From: Craterostigma plantagineum
Lineage: Eukaryota; Streptophyta; Magnoliopsida; Lamiales; Linderniaceae
Assembly: GCA_027422505.1 (NCBI GenBank)
Contig: JAPQWV010000005.1
Location: forward strand, 12,591,501-12,655,500
Direction of reading: 5' to 3'
DNA length: 64,000 nt
Shown: positions 10,878 through 24,681 of the stretch, one piece after another
Layout: every line of letters begins with the position of its first letter
Position numbering within the stretch: position 1 is the stretch's first letter
The notes under the pieces: generated by a model
The model's input: only the letters and a program-made list of their open reading frames with translations
What the model was told of the DNA's origin: nothing
Databases searched by the model: none
Program-made: the position numbers and the translations under genes

Positions 10878-11871
10878 TTAATTAACTTCTTTGTCGTTTT
10901 TGCCGATGGTCATCGTGGGCTCGTCAACTTCCTCCTTGCTCAAAACCTGTGATAAACCTTGCACAGAAGACGAGAGACCATGCTCAAAAGCATCTATGTA
11001 ATAACACTTATCATTATGCTCATTACTCTTTTTCGTCGAGTCAGTCATATTAAACGTAACTTTCTCGCCGTCTACGTTCAAAGTCAATGTTCCATTCCTA
11101 ACATTTATCAGAGTCTCACCTGTAGCTAAGAATGGTCTACCTAGAATTAATGGAACATTTTCATCCTCGTCCATCTCTAGGATCACAAAATCAGCAGAGA
11201 TAACGAACTTATCAACCTTAACTAGAACATCCTCGATAACACCTAGGGGGTATTTTAACGATCTATCGGCCAATTAAATACTCATCCTAGTGGGTCGTGG
11301 TTCATCTAATCGTAAGCGCTTAAACATGGAGTACGACATTAAATTTATACTAGAGCCTAGATCACCTAAAGCATGCTCAACTAATAAATCGCCTATAAGA
11401 CAGGGAATAGTAAAACTCCCTGGGTCCTTGAGCTTTTTCGGTATCTTGCTCTGGAGTATCACCGAGCACTCTCCGCGTAGGTATACCGTGGAGACATGTT
11501 CGAGCTTCCGTTGATTCGTCAGCAAGTCCTTCAGGAACTTCGTGAAACTGGGCATCTGCGTAATAGCTTCAACAAATGGTAAGTTAATATGTAGTTTTTT
11601 GCACATACCCATAAATCTGCTAAATAGTGCCCCGTCTTTGTCCTTCAAACGTGTTGGGCAGGGAATCTTTGGCTGGTGCGGCTTCACTAGTGGTCGCGCA
11701 TTCTCCCCCGCCTTTTCTTTTTCAGGCGCGGCTTCCTTCTTTTTAGGTTCGACCTCCTCTTTTTCAGGTTCGGCTTCCCTCAACCGAACTGGGTACGGAA
11801 TCTTCGGTTGGTACGGTTTCACGAATGGTCGCACCGTTCCATTGTCATCCTTGACCTTCTCAACTCCGTCG
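10878..11871 (-). pseudogene. Athila-type aspartic protease region of element G
   Basis: Reading leftward from the E insertion, a Pro/Glu/Lys-rich linker with two PKIPxPxRL repeats leads into KLHINLPFVEA, then LKDPGSFTIPC and the active-site segment DLGSSINLM, in which D-L-G-S replaces the commoner D-S-G; this is usual in Athila proteases. Then come LADRSLKYPLG, VDKFVISADF and ILGRPFLATG, the flap and second strand. A stop at 11274-11276 interrupts the frame just before LADRS. After KNDKEVN the frame stops and the RT start is not reached. The upstream gag continues right of E (22567-24246). The protease would cut Gag during particle maturation. Confidence 0.8.
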
Positions 11872-11876
11872 CCCTT

Positions 11877-13346
11877 TGTGACGCCCCGCCATCTACTACT
11901 ATCTTATTACTCTAACCTACGTGACTAAATAAAATATAAAATATATTACATAGGAAACATCGATAGAATTTTTCGATTTTACAAAACACACCACACCCAA
12001 CTATTTTACAATACAAACATTGTTCAGATTTTACATACAATACAAACGTATTTTACAAAAACACACATAATTAAACATAACGCCCGCCACACAGGTCGCA
12101 TCCATGTACACATCAGCCTCAAAAGTCACCGGAAGTTCTAGAAGGACCAGCCTCTTCATCTAAATATTTACGTACCGGATTCGCTACGTCTACAACACAT
12201 AAAAACGTGGGATGAGCTATAAAGCTCAGTAAGTAGAAATATGCATGTATGCACGTGCCAAAATAGCAAAGGCATCCGCGCCAATGCTTTCTAATACTCT
12301 TATTCTCACATCATACTTATTCATTTCTCATTTTTATCAGGGCCCATAGCTACTTACTAACCGCACCATCATATCATGAGCTCAAATCCTATACGGATAA
12401 AATACGATAGTGGCCCACACTGGCTAGGATAAAATTAGAGTTTATCTCCAATCTTATCATTCACCAGGTCGCCCCTCTATCAAATTACTTTCCTGGCACT
12501 ACATTTATACTACGTGCCTTCCCATTACCTAAATAATTTAGGTAAATATATTCGACGGTTTTACCCCCGTCATGGTGCCTTTGTAGAAGAAGCTATATTC
12601 TCATCTATCTACATTACCTATAACTCGCTTTTCACTCGAGTAATACAATGCACGCTCATTCCTCAAAATACTCCATATGATTCGTGCGTGCACATGATCA
12701 TGATGTATAAATAATGCAACAATAAATATTCTAAACAATCGCGTATGACAGATAATTCACATACCACGTATTCATCGAAGCAATTAGTCACGTAGAAATA
12801 CACATATCAATCAATTTATGTGTTGTAGTTGAAATTCCCACTTACCTGATATCCTTAGCTTATCGTACGGTTAAATCGCTAACCTTCAAACCCTAATTAT
12901 AGAAACATATAAAATTAGAGTTCGTTAATTTAATTATAATTTCATGAAATTAGTTTAATTTGAAAACCTTATTTTTCGACTTCTAAATTTTTAAACCCTA
13001 AAATTCCAAATTTTACTTAAGTTAAAAATACCACTTTGATATTTACAAAAATCTCAAGTTACATAATAATTTAAATCTCGACATATTATATTATAAAGTT
13101 TCAAGGTTTGAATAAAAACGAAATCTCGAAATAAAATTTGGTATAGATCTCAACACCTAAGCATTTCGACATCTTCCTCGATATTTATAAACAAGAATCC
13201 CGATATTCATTGTATAGATAGATTTCGACATTTTCAGTATAACTCTCGACATTGTATATAAGGTCTCGACATCTTCATTCAAAACTTCAACATCATGCAT
13301 TCGACATCCAATATAAATAATCTCGAGATCTCCTCGATATCTCATG

Positions 13347-13378
<32 letters not shown>

Positions 13379-14900
13379 GATCTTGACATAAACTTGATGT
13401 CGACATGTTAGCATTAACTTTAGGTATGTAAATAAATCTCGATATGACATGTAGGATTTCGATACACTTATCAAAATTGATTCGACATTTCATGATAATG
13501 TCGACACCAAACAAATATTTCACATAACCATTCGACATCTTCCATATTCCCTTTCAATAATAAAAAAAACTCGAAACCACTTCACTCAAGACACACTCGA
13601 GATTTTCATTCGACTTTCTCAAGACAAAACTCGAGTTCCCATGTCATATTATAACTCGATATTTTCACTTCTTAGAAATGTCGACATCTTACTCGATATT
13701 TATTCCAAATTTCATAAAACTCGAAACCTCTCACACAACATGTAACATTTCGACATTTATTCAAGATCCTCAACCACCCAAAACTCATATCGACATTTTA
13801 TTTAATATTTCTACTCGACAAAACTCACATCAATATCTCGACATTCTATTCATCACCATCTCGACATTCTCTTCAAAATTTATAAAACTCGAAGTAACTT
13901 CACATTAGACCTCGACATTTATATATAAATCTCGACATTCTCATAAAAATTTCGAAACCCTCTTTGATAACTCCTCGACATTAATCAAACATTAATCTTT
14001 CCGAATCATAAACACTATTTACTTCTAAACCCATATAAACTTTCGATTAAAATCTTATCTTTCAAGAACACAAGAACTTTTGACGACCTATTCAACTCTT
14101 TAATAACTCAAAAACCTCATAAAACAATAACCTCTAAATCATTTCATTCTTAATAACCTTAATATATACCAAACCCTAATTAAAAACATAAATATCTTAA
14201 TAAATTCCATACCTTATTTATGAACTTCGTTCCAAGTTTTCCTCTCCTCTCACTCCATCGAAATCTTTGTAAAATGATAATAAGGTGTTCTTTCTCTACG
14301 TTCTTATCTCAAGGTTTGAATTATTATTATTATTATTTTAGCTTTATGTTGCTTTCTACTTTCACTTTTAGTTTGTAATGTTTGGACTCATTCCATTCTT
14401 AATTGTGTAGTAAATTCAATGATTAGTACGTTTACCAAATTTTAAACCTTATATTAGTCATTATTTAATATTACATATGCTGCTAATAATTTCGAAATCC
14501 CTATTAGAAGATGTCGAAACATATGCTTTGAAAAATTTCGAAGGTTAGTTCGAAATTTTCCTTGTTTCCAACTTCATCCAAATTTCGAACTTCTTCCCTA
14601 AAATTCCAAACTCATCACCTAGATTCGAAATTCCCTTAACCACTAATTTCGAACTTCTCCTTATTCATTTGTTTTGAAATTTATTCAAAAGAAACACTAA
14701 ATTTCTAAATTATCATATTTCGAAATTATATTATCCACACAACCTAATTTCATAATTCCTCAAACTCGATATTAAATTTCCAAATAATGTTAGATATCAT
14801 ATAGTCACTAAATTAATAAATACCAAATATGAAATCATATAATCACATAATATGCATGCAAATTTATTGGCCAACTTACGCACGGGACCCGGGTATTACA
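11877..14900 (-). repeat. 3' LTR of element E
   Basis: The 3024-base LTR begins TGTGACGCCCCGC and ends GGGTATTACA on the plus strand, next to the polypurine tract. About 13080-14000 is crowded with CTCGACAT-like words and includes a long (TA)n run near 13352-13377. It contains an extra ~18 bases near 12537-12555, including the palindrome ACCTAAATAATTTAGGT, that the right LTR lacks. Intron-like edges (minus strand) lie at 12845 and 12190. Confidence 0.9.
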
Positions 14901-14935
14901 TTCTCCCCCCCTTAAAGAGGATTTCGCCCTCGAAA

Positions 14936-17900
14936 TCAGATTGGTTGAAACAATTCTGGGTACCGACTTCTCATATCATCTTCACGTTCCCACGTAGCTT
15001 CTTCAGTTGACTGATTCTGCCATAACACTTTCACTAACGGAATCTCTTTATTTCGAAGTCTCTTCACTTCATACATCAAAATCTCCACCGGCTTTTTTTC
15101 ATAACTTAAATCTGGCTTGAGTTGTTGATACATAAATTCATTTCTCAACACATGATTTGGGTCTGCGATATATTTTCGCAATGTCGACACATGAAAAACA
15201 TCATGAACTTGTGCCAATGAGGCTGGTAATTCCAGTTGATAAGCTACTTCACCGACTCTTTTAATTACTCTAAAAGGTCCAAATATATCTTGGGCTCAAT
15301 TTACCCTTTCGCCCAAACCGTTTCACGCCTTTCATCGGAGATACTTTTAGAAACACCCAGTCATCAACTTCAAATTCTAACGGTCTACGTCTTTGATCTG
15401 CATAACTCTTTTGTCGACTTTGAGCCGTTTGCATTCTTTCTCGTATCTTTACTATTGCCTCGGTCATCTCTTGAACCATGTCAGGTCCTAAAATCGCACG
15501 TTCACCAACTTCATCCCAATGTATGGGAGATCGACATTTGCGCCCATACAAGGCTTCATAGGGTGCCATCCCAATAGTTGCATGATAACTATTGTTGTAA
15601 GAGAATTCGATCAACGGCAAGTATTTGCTCCAGTTTCCTTTAAAATCCAAAACACATGCTCGTAACATATCTTCCAAAGTCTGAATAGTTCTTTCTGATT
15701 GACCATCCGTCTGAGGATGATAAGCCGTACTGAAAGACAACTTAGTTCCCAATGCTTTCTGCAGACTCTTCCAAAAATTTGATAAGAACCTTGAGTCTCG
15801 ATCCGAAATAATTGATAATGGAATCCCGTGGAGTCGAACAATTTCTTGAATATAAATTTCTGCATATCGCTCCAGGGAAAATATCGAACTTATGGGTAGA
15901 AAATGAGAGGACTTAGTCAATCGATCGACTATAACCCAAATAGCATCATAACCTTTTGCAGTCTTTGGTAGGCCAACAACGAAATCCATCGTAATATGAT
16001 CCCACTTCCACTCAGGTATTGGCAAAGGCTGTAATGTCCCTGCCGGTCGTTGATGTTCCGCCTTTATTTGTTGGCATGTTAGACACTGACTTACGAATGT
16101 CGCAATGTCTCTTTTCATTCCCGGCCACCAATAATTGATTCGAAGATCTCGATACATTTTTGTAGCTCCTGGATGTACTGAATATGCCGTCACATGTGCT
16201 TCTGCCATTACTATTCTTCGAATCTCCGCATCATCAGGTACATATAGACGGTCCTTGTAATATAGACTTCCGTCTTCTTGCATTTTGAAATCAGTTGAAG
16301 TTTGCTCCGGTTGTGCGTCTTTGATTTTTAGATATAACTCATCATTCCCTTGCACCCGTTTGATTTGTTCCAGTATCGTAGGTTGTAGAGTTAATGCTGC
16401 CAACTTTGCTTCGACTTCTCCCAATTGCACTACTTCCACCTCCAATAATTGTAGCTCTGCACTTACCGCTTTTCGGCTTAATGCATCAGCCACCACATTT
16501 GCTTTTCCTGGGTGATAACTAATTACACAATCGTAGTCTTTAACAAGTTCTAACCACCGTCTTTGCCTCATATTTAATTCCTTCTGAGTGAAGAAATATT
16601 TCAGGCTCTTGTGGTCCGTGAAAATTTCACATCGTTCCCCATATAAGTAATGCCTCCAAATTTTTAGTGCAAAAACCACAGCAGCTAGCTCCAAGTCATG
16701 AGTCGGATAATTCTTTTCATACTCCTTCAATTGCCGAGAGGCATATGCAATTACTTTTCCATGTTGCATTAGTACACATCCTAGACCATTCCTTGATGCA
16801 TCGCTATAGACTGAAAATCCTCCAGTCCCCGACGGTATTGTAAGAACTGGAGCTGAAGTGAGTCGCTTCTTTAACTCTTGAAAACTTTGCTCGCACTCCT
16901 CACTCCAATGGAATGAAATATTCTTCCTTGTTAGCTTCGTCAGTGTTGACGCAATCTTTTAGAAGTCCTTAATAAACTTTCTGTAGTATCCAGCTAAGCC
17001 AAGAAAACTCCGTACTTCCGTGACATTGGTTGGTTGAGGCCAGTTGTTGATAGCTTCAATTTTGCTAGGATCCACAAAAATTCCTTCTCCATAAACAATG
17101 TGCCCTAGAAATGCGACTTGACTCAACCAGAACTCGCATTTCTTGAACTTGGCATATAATTTATTTTCTCGTAATATTTCAAGAACAGTCTTCAAATGTT
17201 GCTCGTGTTCTTCCTTCGTTTTCGAGTAAATTAGAATGTCATCAATGAACACAATGACAAACTTGTCCAAGAACTGTTTGAACACTCGATTCATTAGATC
17301 CATAAACGCCGCTGGCGCATTAGTTACCCCAAAAGGCATAACTAAAAATTCGTAGTGTCCATATCGGGTACTAAATGCCGTCTTTGGAATATCTTCTTCT
17401 CGAACCTTCAATTGATGATATCCCGATCGTAAATCTATTTTTGAAAACACCGTTGCACCTTGTAGTTGATCAAATAAATCATCAATTCTCGGTAATGGGT
17501 ATTTGTTCTTGATTGTTATCTTGTTCAGCTCTCTGTAATCGATACATAATCGCATCGATCCGTCCTTCTTTCGTACAAATAGAACTGGAGCTCCCCAAGG
17601 AGAAAAACTGGGTTGGATAAATCCCTTCTGTAACAGATCGTCCAACTGTACTCTTAGCTCTTTCAATTCAGTCGGCGCTAATCGATATGGAGTCTTAGAG
17701 ATTGGAGCAGATCCCGGTATTAAATCAATCGTAAATTCAATTTCTCGATCTGGTGGTAATCCGGGTAAATCTTCAGGAAATACGTCAGGAAAATCTCGTA
17801 CCACTAGCACATCCTCTAATTTCGGAGATGAACGTTCCTCTGATTTCACTGCAAAAACTAAATAAGCTTCACATCCCACCTTGATCAAACGTTGTGCTTT

Positions 17901-19403
17901 CGTCGCCGAAATTCTAGAAACATTTCTTTCTTTGTTTGTTCCCACAAAAATGAAAGGCTCCTTCTCTTCAATATTAAAGGTAACTGTCTTGCGATTACAG
18001 TCGATGACAGCTCCGTATTTCGATAGCCAGTCCATTCCAAGAATCACCACATAATCGTTCACTGGAATGACTATTAAGTCAACGGACAATTCTCTTCCGT
18101 TAATTAACACCGGAGAATTCCGTAAAACCAGATTGGTTCGCATTGCAACTCCGTGTGGAACAGTCACATTATATTCACAATCAGACAGGGTAGGTGTAAT
18201 CCCGAGTCTCGCCACATATTTAGTGGATGCAAATGAATGCGTGGCTCCTGAATCTACTAAAATGCATGTCGGAAGTTTGTGAATAAGTATAATACCTGCC
18301 ACCACGGATGGATTAGCTTTTGCTTCCTCTGCAGTCAATGTATACACACGTGCTGGCACAGTTGGTGGTTTCGCTTGAACCATAGCTTGATTTCCTGGTG
18401 TCTTCTCTGAACACGATCTTGCATAATGCCCTGTCTTCCCGCATTTGAAACAGATAGCATTCTGTGAGAAACAGATACCTGAATGATGTCGTCCACATCG
18501 TGGGCAAGCTGGCATTGGGGCTGGGGGTCTCCATTGACTAGGATTTTGTTGCTGAGGTGGTCCAGGCCTATTCTGAAAATTTGGCTTCCCACCTTTTGGA
18601 AAGAACTGTCGTTTCTGATTACCCCCACTCCACTTTGCTCCTTGTACAAACTTTCGCTTTGCCTCTTGAGCACGAATAATTCGTGTCTCAGCTTGTTCTG
18701 CAACCATCGCCCGCTCCGCCACTTGAGCATATGTAGTTCCTTGTAGTCCGGCCATATTAACGTCACGATACAACTCCGGCTTTAGACCCTCAAGGAATCG
18801 TTCAATCTTTAGGGCATCAGTGCTAACCATATGAGTCGCGAACCTTGACAGTTGTTCAAATTTTCTGATGTATTCCGCCACTGTCATCGCCCCTTGTTTG
18901 AGATTAATAAACTCATTCATGCGTTGGGCTCGCACAGGTGCAGTGAAGTATTTATTTCGAAATAATTCCTTGAAACGTTCCCAACTCATGTTAATTGGAT
19001 CCTCGATCGCCAAAATAGTATCCCACCAGTGCCCTGCACTTCCTCGCAATAGAAATGCAGCACACAAAACTTTCTCATTCTCAGGAATTCTGCTACATTG
19101 GAACATACTCTCTAATGTTCTGAGCCAATCTTCAGCAGATGTTGGATCGATAGCATCCTCAAAAGTCGGTGGGTTCAGTTTACGAAATCTTTCACCCACT
19201 GCTTCAACCCTATCAGCCTGAGAGATTCCGTTATTCCTTGTCCCCTCAGAGTTTTGCTGCTGAATCAATTCCCGAATCTGTTGAGACTGTTGACGCACTA
19301 ATTCGGTGAGCTGAAGGATAGCCGAATCACGATTGTCAGTCGGGGTTACATTTTCGCCTTCATGATTATTTCCTCCACTGCCTTCTCCTCTAGTTCTAAC
19401 CAT
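14936..19403 (-). pseudogene. gag-pol polyprotein of element E (one stop, one frameshift)
   Basis: The start is ATG at 19403 (MVRTRGEG). Order: Gag; two zinc knuckles ([26 protein letters not shown]); protease with [10 protein letters not shown] with YRELNKIT and the catalytic [10 protein letters not shown]; RNase H; integrase with an HHCC finger ending CLTCQQ, then [16 protein letters not shown] and GQSERTIQ; and a chromodomain-like tail with KRLRNKEIPLVKVLW ending RYPELFQPI. Two lesions break it: a TAA at 16959-16961 directly after FIKDF, between RT and RNase H, and an extra T near 15281 just after the integrase core. Otherwise the frame is open for ~1490 codons, so loss of function seems recent. 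Confidence 0.92.
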
Positions 19404-19547
19404 GTTGTCTCTCTTACCCTATCAGTCCCTAAGGCCAATAAATTATGCAATGCAAGAAATTCATAATACCACATAACTTACAATCAAGGCTGTCTTCCGC
19501 GCTTTTGAGTGTGTGTACATGGACAGTCTACAGAAACTGCAACCGAA

Positions 19548-19559
19548 GCTCTGATACCA
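19548..19559 (-). other. Primer binding site of element E (tRNA-iMet)
   Basis: On the minus strand TGGTATCAGAGC follows the LTR end with a short GGT spacer. It is complementary to the 3' end of initiator tRNA-Met, the primer for minus-strand DNA synthesis. D has the same site, followed by the same TTCGG. Confidence 0.85.
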
Positions 19560-19562
19560 ACC

Positions 19563-22561
19563 TGTGACGCCCCGCAATCTACTACTATCTTATTACTCTA
19601 ACCTACGTGACTAAATAAAATATAAAATATATTACATAGGAAACATCGATAGAATTTTTCGATTTTACAAAAGACACCACACCCAACTATTTTACAATAC
19701 AAACATTGTTTAGATTTTACATACAATACAAACGTATTTTACAAAAACACTCATAATTAAACATAACGCCCGCCACACAGGTCGCATCCATGTACACATC
19801 AGCCTCAAAAGTCACCGGAAGTTCTAGAAGGACCAGCCTCTTCATCTAAATATTTACGTACCGGATTCGCTACGTCTACAACACATAAAAACGTGGGATG
19901 AGCTATAAAGCTCAGTAAGTAGAAATATGCATGTATGCACGTGCCAAAATAGCAAAGGCATCCGCGCCAATGCTTTCTAATACTCTTATTCTCACATCAT
20001 ACTTATTCATTTCTCATTTTTATCAGGGCCCATAGCTACTTACTAACCGCACCATCATATCATGAGCTCAAATCCTATACGGATAAAATACGATAGTGGC
20101 CCACACTGGCTAGGATAAAATTAGGGTTTATCTCCAATCTTATCATTCACCAGGTCGCCCCTCTATCAAATTACTTTCCTGGCACTACATTTATACTACG
20201 TGCCTTCCCATTACCTAAATACGACGGTTTTACCCCCGTCATGGTGCCTTTGTAGAAGTAGCTATATTCTCATCTATCTACATTTCCTATAACTCGCTTT
20301 CCACTCGAGTAATACAATGCACGCTCATTCCTCAAAATACTCCATATGATTCGTGCGTGCACATGATCATGATGTATAAATAATGCAACAATAAATATTC
20401 TAAACAATCGCGTATAACAGATAATTCACATACCACGTATTCATCGAAACAATTAGTCACGTAGAAATACACATATCAATCAATTTATGTGTTGTAGTTG
20501 AAATTCCCACTTACCTGATATCCTTAGCTTATCGTACGGTTAAATCGCTAACCTTCAAACCCTAATTATAGAAACATATAAAATTAGAGTTCGTTAATTT
20601 AATTATAATTTCATGAAATTAGTTTAATTTGAAAACCTTATTTTTCGACTTCTAAATTTTTAAACCCTAAAATTCCAAATTTTACTTAAGTTAAAAATAC
20701 CACTTTGATATTTACAAAAATCTCAAGTTACATAATAATTTAAATCTCGACATATTATATTATAAAGTTTCAAGGTTTGAATAAAAACGAAATCTCGAAA
20801 TAAAATTTGGTATAGATCTCAACACCTAAGCATTACGACATCTTCCTCGATATTTATAAACAAGAATCCCGATATTCATTGTATAGATAGATTTCGACAT
20901 TTTCAGTATAACTCTCGACATTGTATATAAGGTCTCGACATCTTCATTCAAAACTTCAACATCATGCATTCGACATCCAATATAAATAATCTCGAGACCT
21001 CCTCGATATCTCATGTTATAATATATATATATATATATATATAGATCTTGACATAAACTTGATGTCGACATGTTAGCATTAACTTTAGGTATGTAAATAA
21101 ATCTCGATATGACATGTAGGATTTCGATACACTTATCAAAATTGATTCGACATTTCATGATAATGTCGACACCAAACAAATATTTCACATAACCATTCGA
21201 CATCTTCCATATTCCCTTTCAATAATAAAAAAAACTCGAAACCACTTCACTTAAGACACACTCGAGATTTTCATTCGACTTTCTCAAGACAAAACTCGAG
21301 TTCCCATGTCATATTATAACTCGATATTTTCACTTCTTAGAAATGTCGACATCTTACTCGATATTTATTCCAAATTCCATAAAACTCGAAACCTCTCACA
21401 CAACATGTAACATTTCGACATTTATTCAAGATCCTCAACCACCCAAAACTCATATCGACATTTTATTTAATATTTCTACTCGACAAAACTCACATCAATA
21501 TCTCGACATTCTATTCATCACCATCTCGACATTCTCTTCAAAATTTATAAAACTCGAAGTAACTTCACATTAGACCTTGACATTTATATATAAATCTCGA
21601 CATTCTCATAAAAATTTCGAAACCCTCTTTGATAACTCCTCGACATTAATCAAACATTAATCTTTCCGAATCATAAACACTATCTACTTCTAAACCCATA
21701 TAAACTTTCGATTAAAATCTTATCTTTCAAGAACACTAGAACTTTTGACGACCTATTCAACTCTTTAATAACTCAAAAACCTCATAAAACAATAACCTCT
21801 AAATCATTTCATTCTTAATAACCTTAATATATACCAAACCCTAATTAAAAACATAAATATCTTAATAAATTCCATACCTTATTTATGAACTTCGTTCCAA
21901 GTTTTCCTCTCCTCTCACTCCATCGAAATCTTTGTAAAATGATAATAAGGTGTTCTTTCTCTACGTTCTTATCTCAAGGTTTGAATTATTATTATTATTA
22001 TTTTAGCTTTATGTTGCTTTCTACTTTCACTTTTAGTTTGTAATGTTTGGACTCATTCCATTCTTAATTGTGTAGTAAATTCAATGATTAGTACGTTTAC
22101 CAAATTTTAAACCTTATATTAGTCATTATTTAATATTACATATGCTGCTAATAATTTCGAAATCCCTATTAGAAGATGTCGAAACATATGCTTTGAAAAA
22201 TTTCGAAGGTTAGTTCGAAATTTTCCTTGTTTCCAACTTCATCCAAATTTCCAACTTCTTCCCTAAAATTCCAAACTCATCACCTAGATTTCGAAATTCC
22301 CTTAACCACTAATTTCGAACTTCTCCTTATTCATTTGTTTTGAAATTTATTCAAAAGAAACCCTAAATTTCTAAATTATCATATTTCGAAATTATTCACA
22401 CAACCTAATTTCATAATTCCTCAAACTCGATATTAAATTTCCAAATAATGTTAGATATCATATAGTCACTAAATTAATAAATACCAAATATGAAATCATA
22501 TAATCACATAATATGCATGCAAATTTATTGGCCAACTTACGCACGGGACCCGGGTATTACA
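19563..22561 (-). repeat. 5' LTR of element E
   Basis: The 2999-base copy of the 11877-14900 LTR differs from it by scattered substitutions, a shorter (TA)n run near 21024-21042 and an ~18-base deletion near 20222. Intron-like edges on the minus strand are at 20514 (CAG|GTAAGTGG) and 19876 (TTATGTGTTGTAG|), with a CACGTG box at 19938-19943 and ATGCAT at 19927-19932. The TCGACAT-rich section spans about 20740-21660. Confidence 0.9.
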
Positions 22562-22566
22562 CCCTT

Positions 22567-24246
22567 GCTTTCCTCCACTCTGGCTCGTCGTGGCCTTCGA
22601 AATCGACTTTCTCCCTCGAATTCTGCTTGGCAGGAACTTCTTGCAATCCTCTCCCGCTCCTCAGGGTTAATACATTGCAGTACTTCTTAGGGTTTGTCTC
22701 GGTGTAGCTCGGGAGTGATCCTTGATTTTGGCCCGCCAGTTGTTTTGCTAATTGGCCCACTTGCTGCTCCAGCTTCTTAATCGAGGCGTCTGTGTTCTGG
22801 GCACGTACATCGTTTGCTTCCATCCATCTTCATCATTCGACTCTCGTGAGCTGCGGTGGTGCAGCTAAAGTTCGTGAGGAGCGCCTTCATCATGTCCTTC
22901 ATCTCCCTCATATCATCAGATCCTCCTACGGGTGCGTTCTGATCTTGGAGTGGTGCCCCGTTTTGGAAACTGGACGGCCTAGGCTGAAATTCCGGCGGTC
23001 CTTGCCCCTAGTGGTTCTGATTTCCATAAGCCAAGTTGGGGTGTGCTCGAGGTTGGAAGCTTCGCTGGTCACCTTGGTAATTCCCCATGTAATCTACGTG
23101 CTCCAGCGACTGCCCAAGTTGGCATTCTGAGGTCTCGTGGGATGTGCCACAAATTCCACACAACGGTATGTACGGCATATACTGCGTCGGTGCGGTGGTC
23201 GTGACGTCGTTCACGGGCTGTGTCTGCCCGGATTTTGGAAGTAACGCGCCCATCACTGTCTGCAACTGAGAGCTCGTCGCAGCGATTTGTTGTTGGAGCG
23301 CCTCGAATTTGGCATTAGTTGCCGTCTCCTCGCTAACTCCGAGCACGCCTGGTGTCTTCATCCTCGTATTGCCCCTCATGAAGCTGTTCCTCGAGTAGTC
23401 CTCAATCAGATTCCAAGCATCGGTTGCACTGAGCTTCACGAGCCCTCCTCCTACGGCTCCGTCTAACATATGGACAGTCTGGTCACTGATCCCCTCGTGG
23501 AATCGGTTGATCTGGGCAGCCTTTGATATCCCGTGCTGTGGGCACCTCTTCAGTAGCGCCTTGTAACGCTCCCACACCTCGTACAAGTTTTCTGAGTCCT
23601 TCTGGTGGAAAGGAGATATCTTCGTCTTCAACCTTAGCACCTTTGATAGTGGGAAGTAGTGGTTGATGAAGGCGGCTCGCATCTCCTCCCAAGTAGTGAT
23701 CGATCTGGGCGGCAACATATCCAACCAGTCCTTCGCCCTGAACTTGAGCGAGAACGGAAACGGCATCAACTTAATTGCATCGCCTGAGACCCCGTTGATC
23801 TTGATGGTGTCAGTCACCGTCAAGAAAGCCTTCAGATGGGAATAGGGATCGTCGTCGGGATTGCCCTCAAACTGGGCCGTCTGGAAGATCATTTGAAGCC
23901 AAGAGTGCTTCAGCTCGAAATTGTTGTTCTCGATCGGCGGGATGACAATCGCCGACTCAGTACCGCCTAGCGCAGCATTCTTGAGGAGATCCTATAGTGA
24001 TGGCTCCTCCTCGTGGACGGGCACTCTATGGTCCGCCATATCTACTTCTGTGTATGGACTATCTACGGCTGCCTCTACACGTGAGTTTTGGATTGATTCC
24101 TGCGAACTGTCCTCTGAATAGCTAACTAGATGGTCCTTAGAGCTAGTGGAAGCTCCTTCGGTCTCAAACTTGAGTTTCCTTCGTAACTTCCGCTCGAAAT
24201 CTGGGTCTGCATCAATGATGGGTCCCAATGGGTGGCTTCGGGTCAT
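22567..24246 (-). pseudogene. Athila-type gag of element G
   Basis: From a start at 24246 (MTRSHPLG) the frame runs to a stop at 23992-23994, resumes in the same frame through the Gag core (FEGNPDDDPYSHLKAFL, LKFRAKDWLDMLP, NHYFPLSKVLRLK, FHEGISDQTVHMLDGA), then a cysteine motif CGICGTSHETSEC, and stops again at 23008-23010. A small tandem duplication (GATGGATG) near 22826 shifts the frame before a coiled-coil-like segment (KKLEQQVGQLAKQLAG) that reaches the E insertion. Gag forms the virus-like particle. Several lesions plus the insertion make it non-functional. Confidence 0.8.
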
Positions 24247-24451
24247 TCACCACTGAGTCGTACCTTCAAGAAGCGAAATAGAAGATTAGCAAAGAAATAA
24301 ATGAATACATCGAAAAGATAACGGGACTAATAATGGCATAAGAAAACAAATAACGCAAATAGCACAAATAACGCAAATAGTAAAAGCAAAAGAAAACGTC
24401 AAATAAAAGTGGCTAAAGTACCGAACTACGGTGTTCCTAATATCAATTTAT

Positions 24452-24469
24452 TCCCCGGCAACGGCGCCA
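24452..24469 (-). other. Primer binding site of element G (tRNA-Asp)
   Basis: The minus strand reads TGGCGCCGTTGCCGGGGA, 18 bases complementary to the 3' end of plant tRNA-Asp, set six bases inside the LTR. Use of tRNA-Asp is a hallmark of the Athila lineage and agrees with the protease motifs. Confidence 0.85.
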
Positions 24470-24681
24470 AAAACTTGATCGACACGTGGTGTCCTAATGT
24501 AAATTGCAGGTGCGACAAGTGATAATATAAAACGAATACCTAATTACTATCACCAACGTACGATAGGCAGTGGACCTATCGTTTGTAGTGCAGTAAAGTA
24601 AGTAAACGAGTATCGAACACAAGGAATAAACTGAGTACTAGTAGTGACCTATCGACTCGATATCTAGCCTAAATAAAATAC

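Larger units (their letters stand above)
11877..22561 (-). mobile_element. Tekay/Del-type chromovirus E, nested in G
   Basis: This is a complete Ty3/gypsy element of 10,685 bases with two ~3 kb LTRs, a tRNA-iMet primer site, gag-pol with a C-terminal chromodomain, and a polypurine tract (AAGGGGGGGGAGAA on the minus strand). CCCTT duplicates lie at 11872-11876 and 22562-22566. It entered G between gag and protease. It is damaged by one in-frame stop and one frameshift. It belongs to the same clade as D and LTR F but is a distinct family, since the LTR bodies differ. Confidence 0.92.

Noticed and set aside
10675..10881. Plus-strand ORF MGCLPRSASFNV as a host gene
   Set aside because: It is the antisense of a phrase common in the non-coding 3' region of Athila-type elements, with no start context or downstream exons.
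12190..12845. Hairpin array of the D/F kind in LTR E
   Set aside because: E has isolated hairpins such as GACGG/CCGTC with loop TTTTACCC, but I found no repeated constant loop there, so the claim is limited to D and F.
13080..14000. CRISPR-like array of short repeats (CTCGACAT words)
   Set aside because: Spacing is irregular, repeats are degenerate, spacers are not unique, and the setting is a plant LTR duplicated at 20740-21660.
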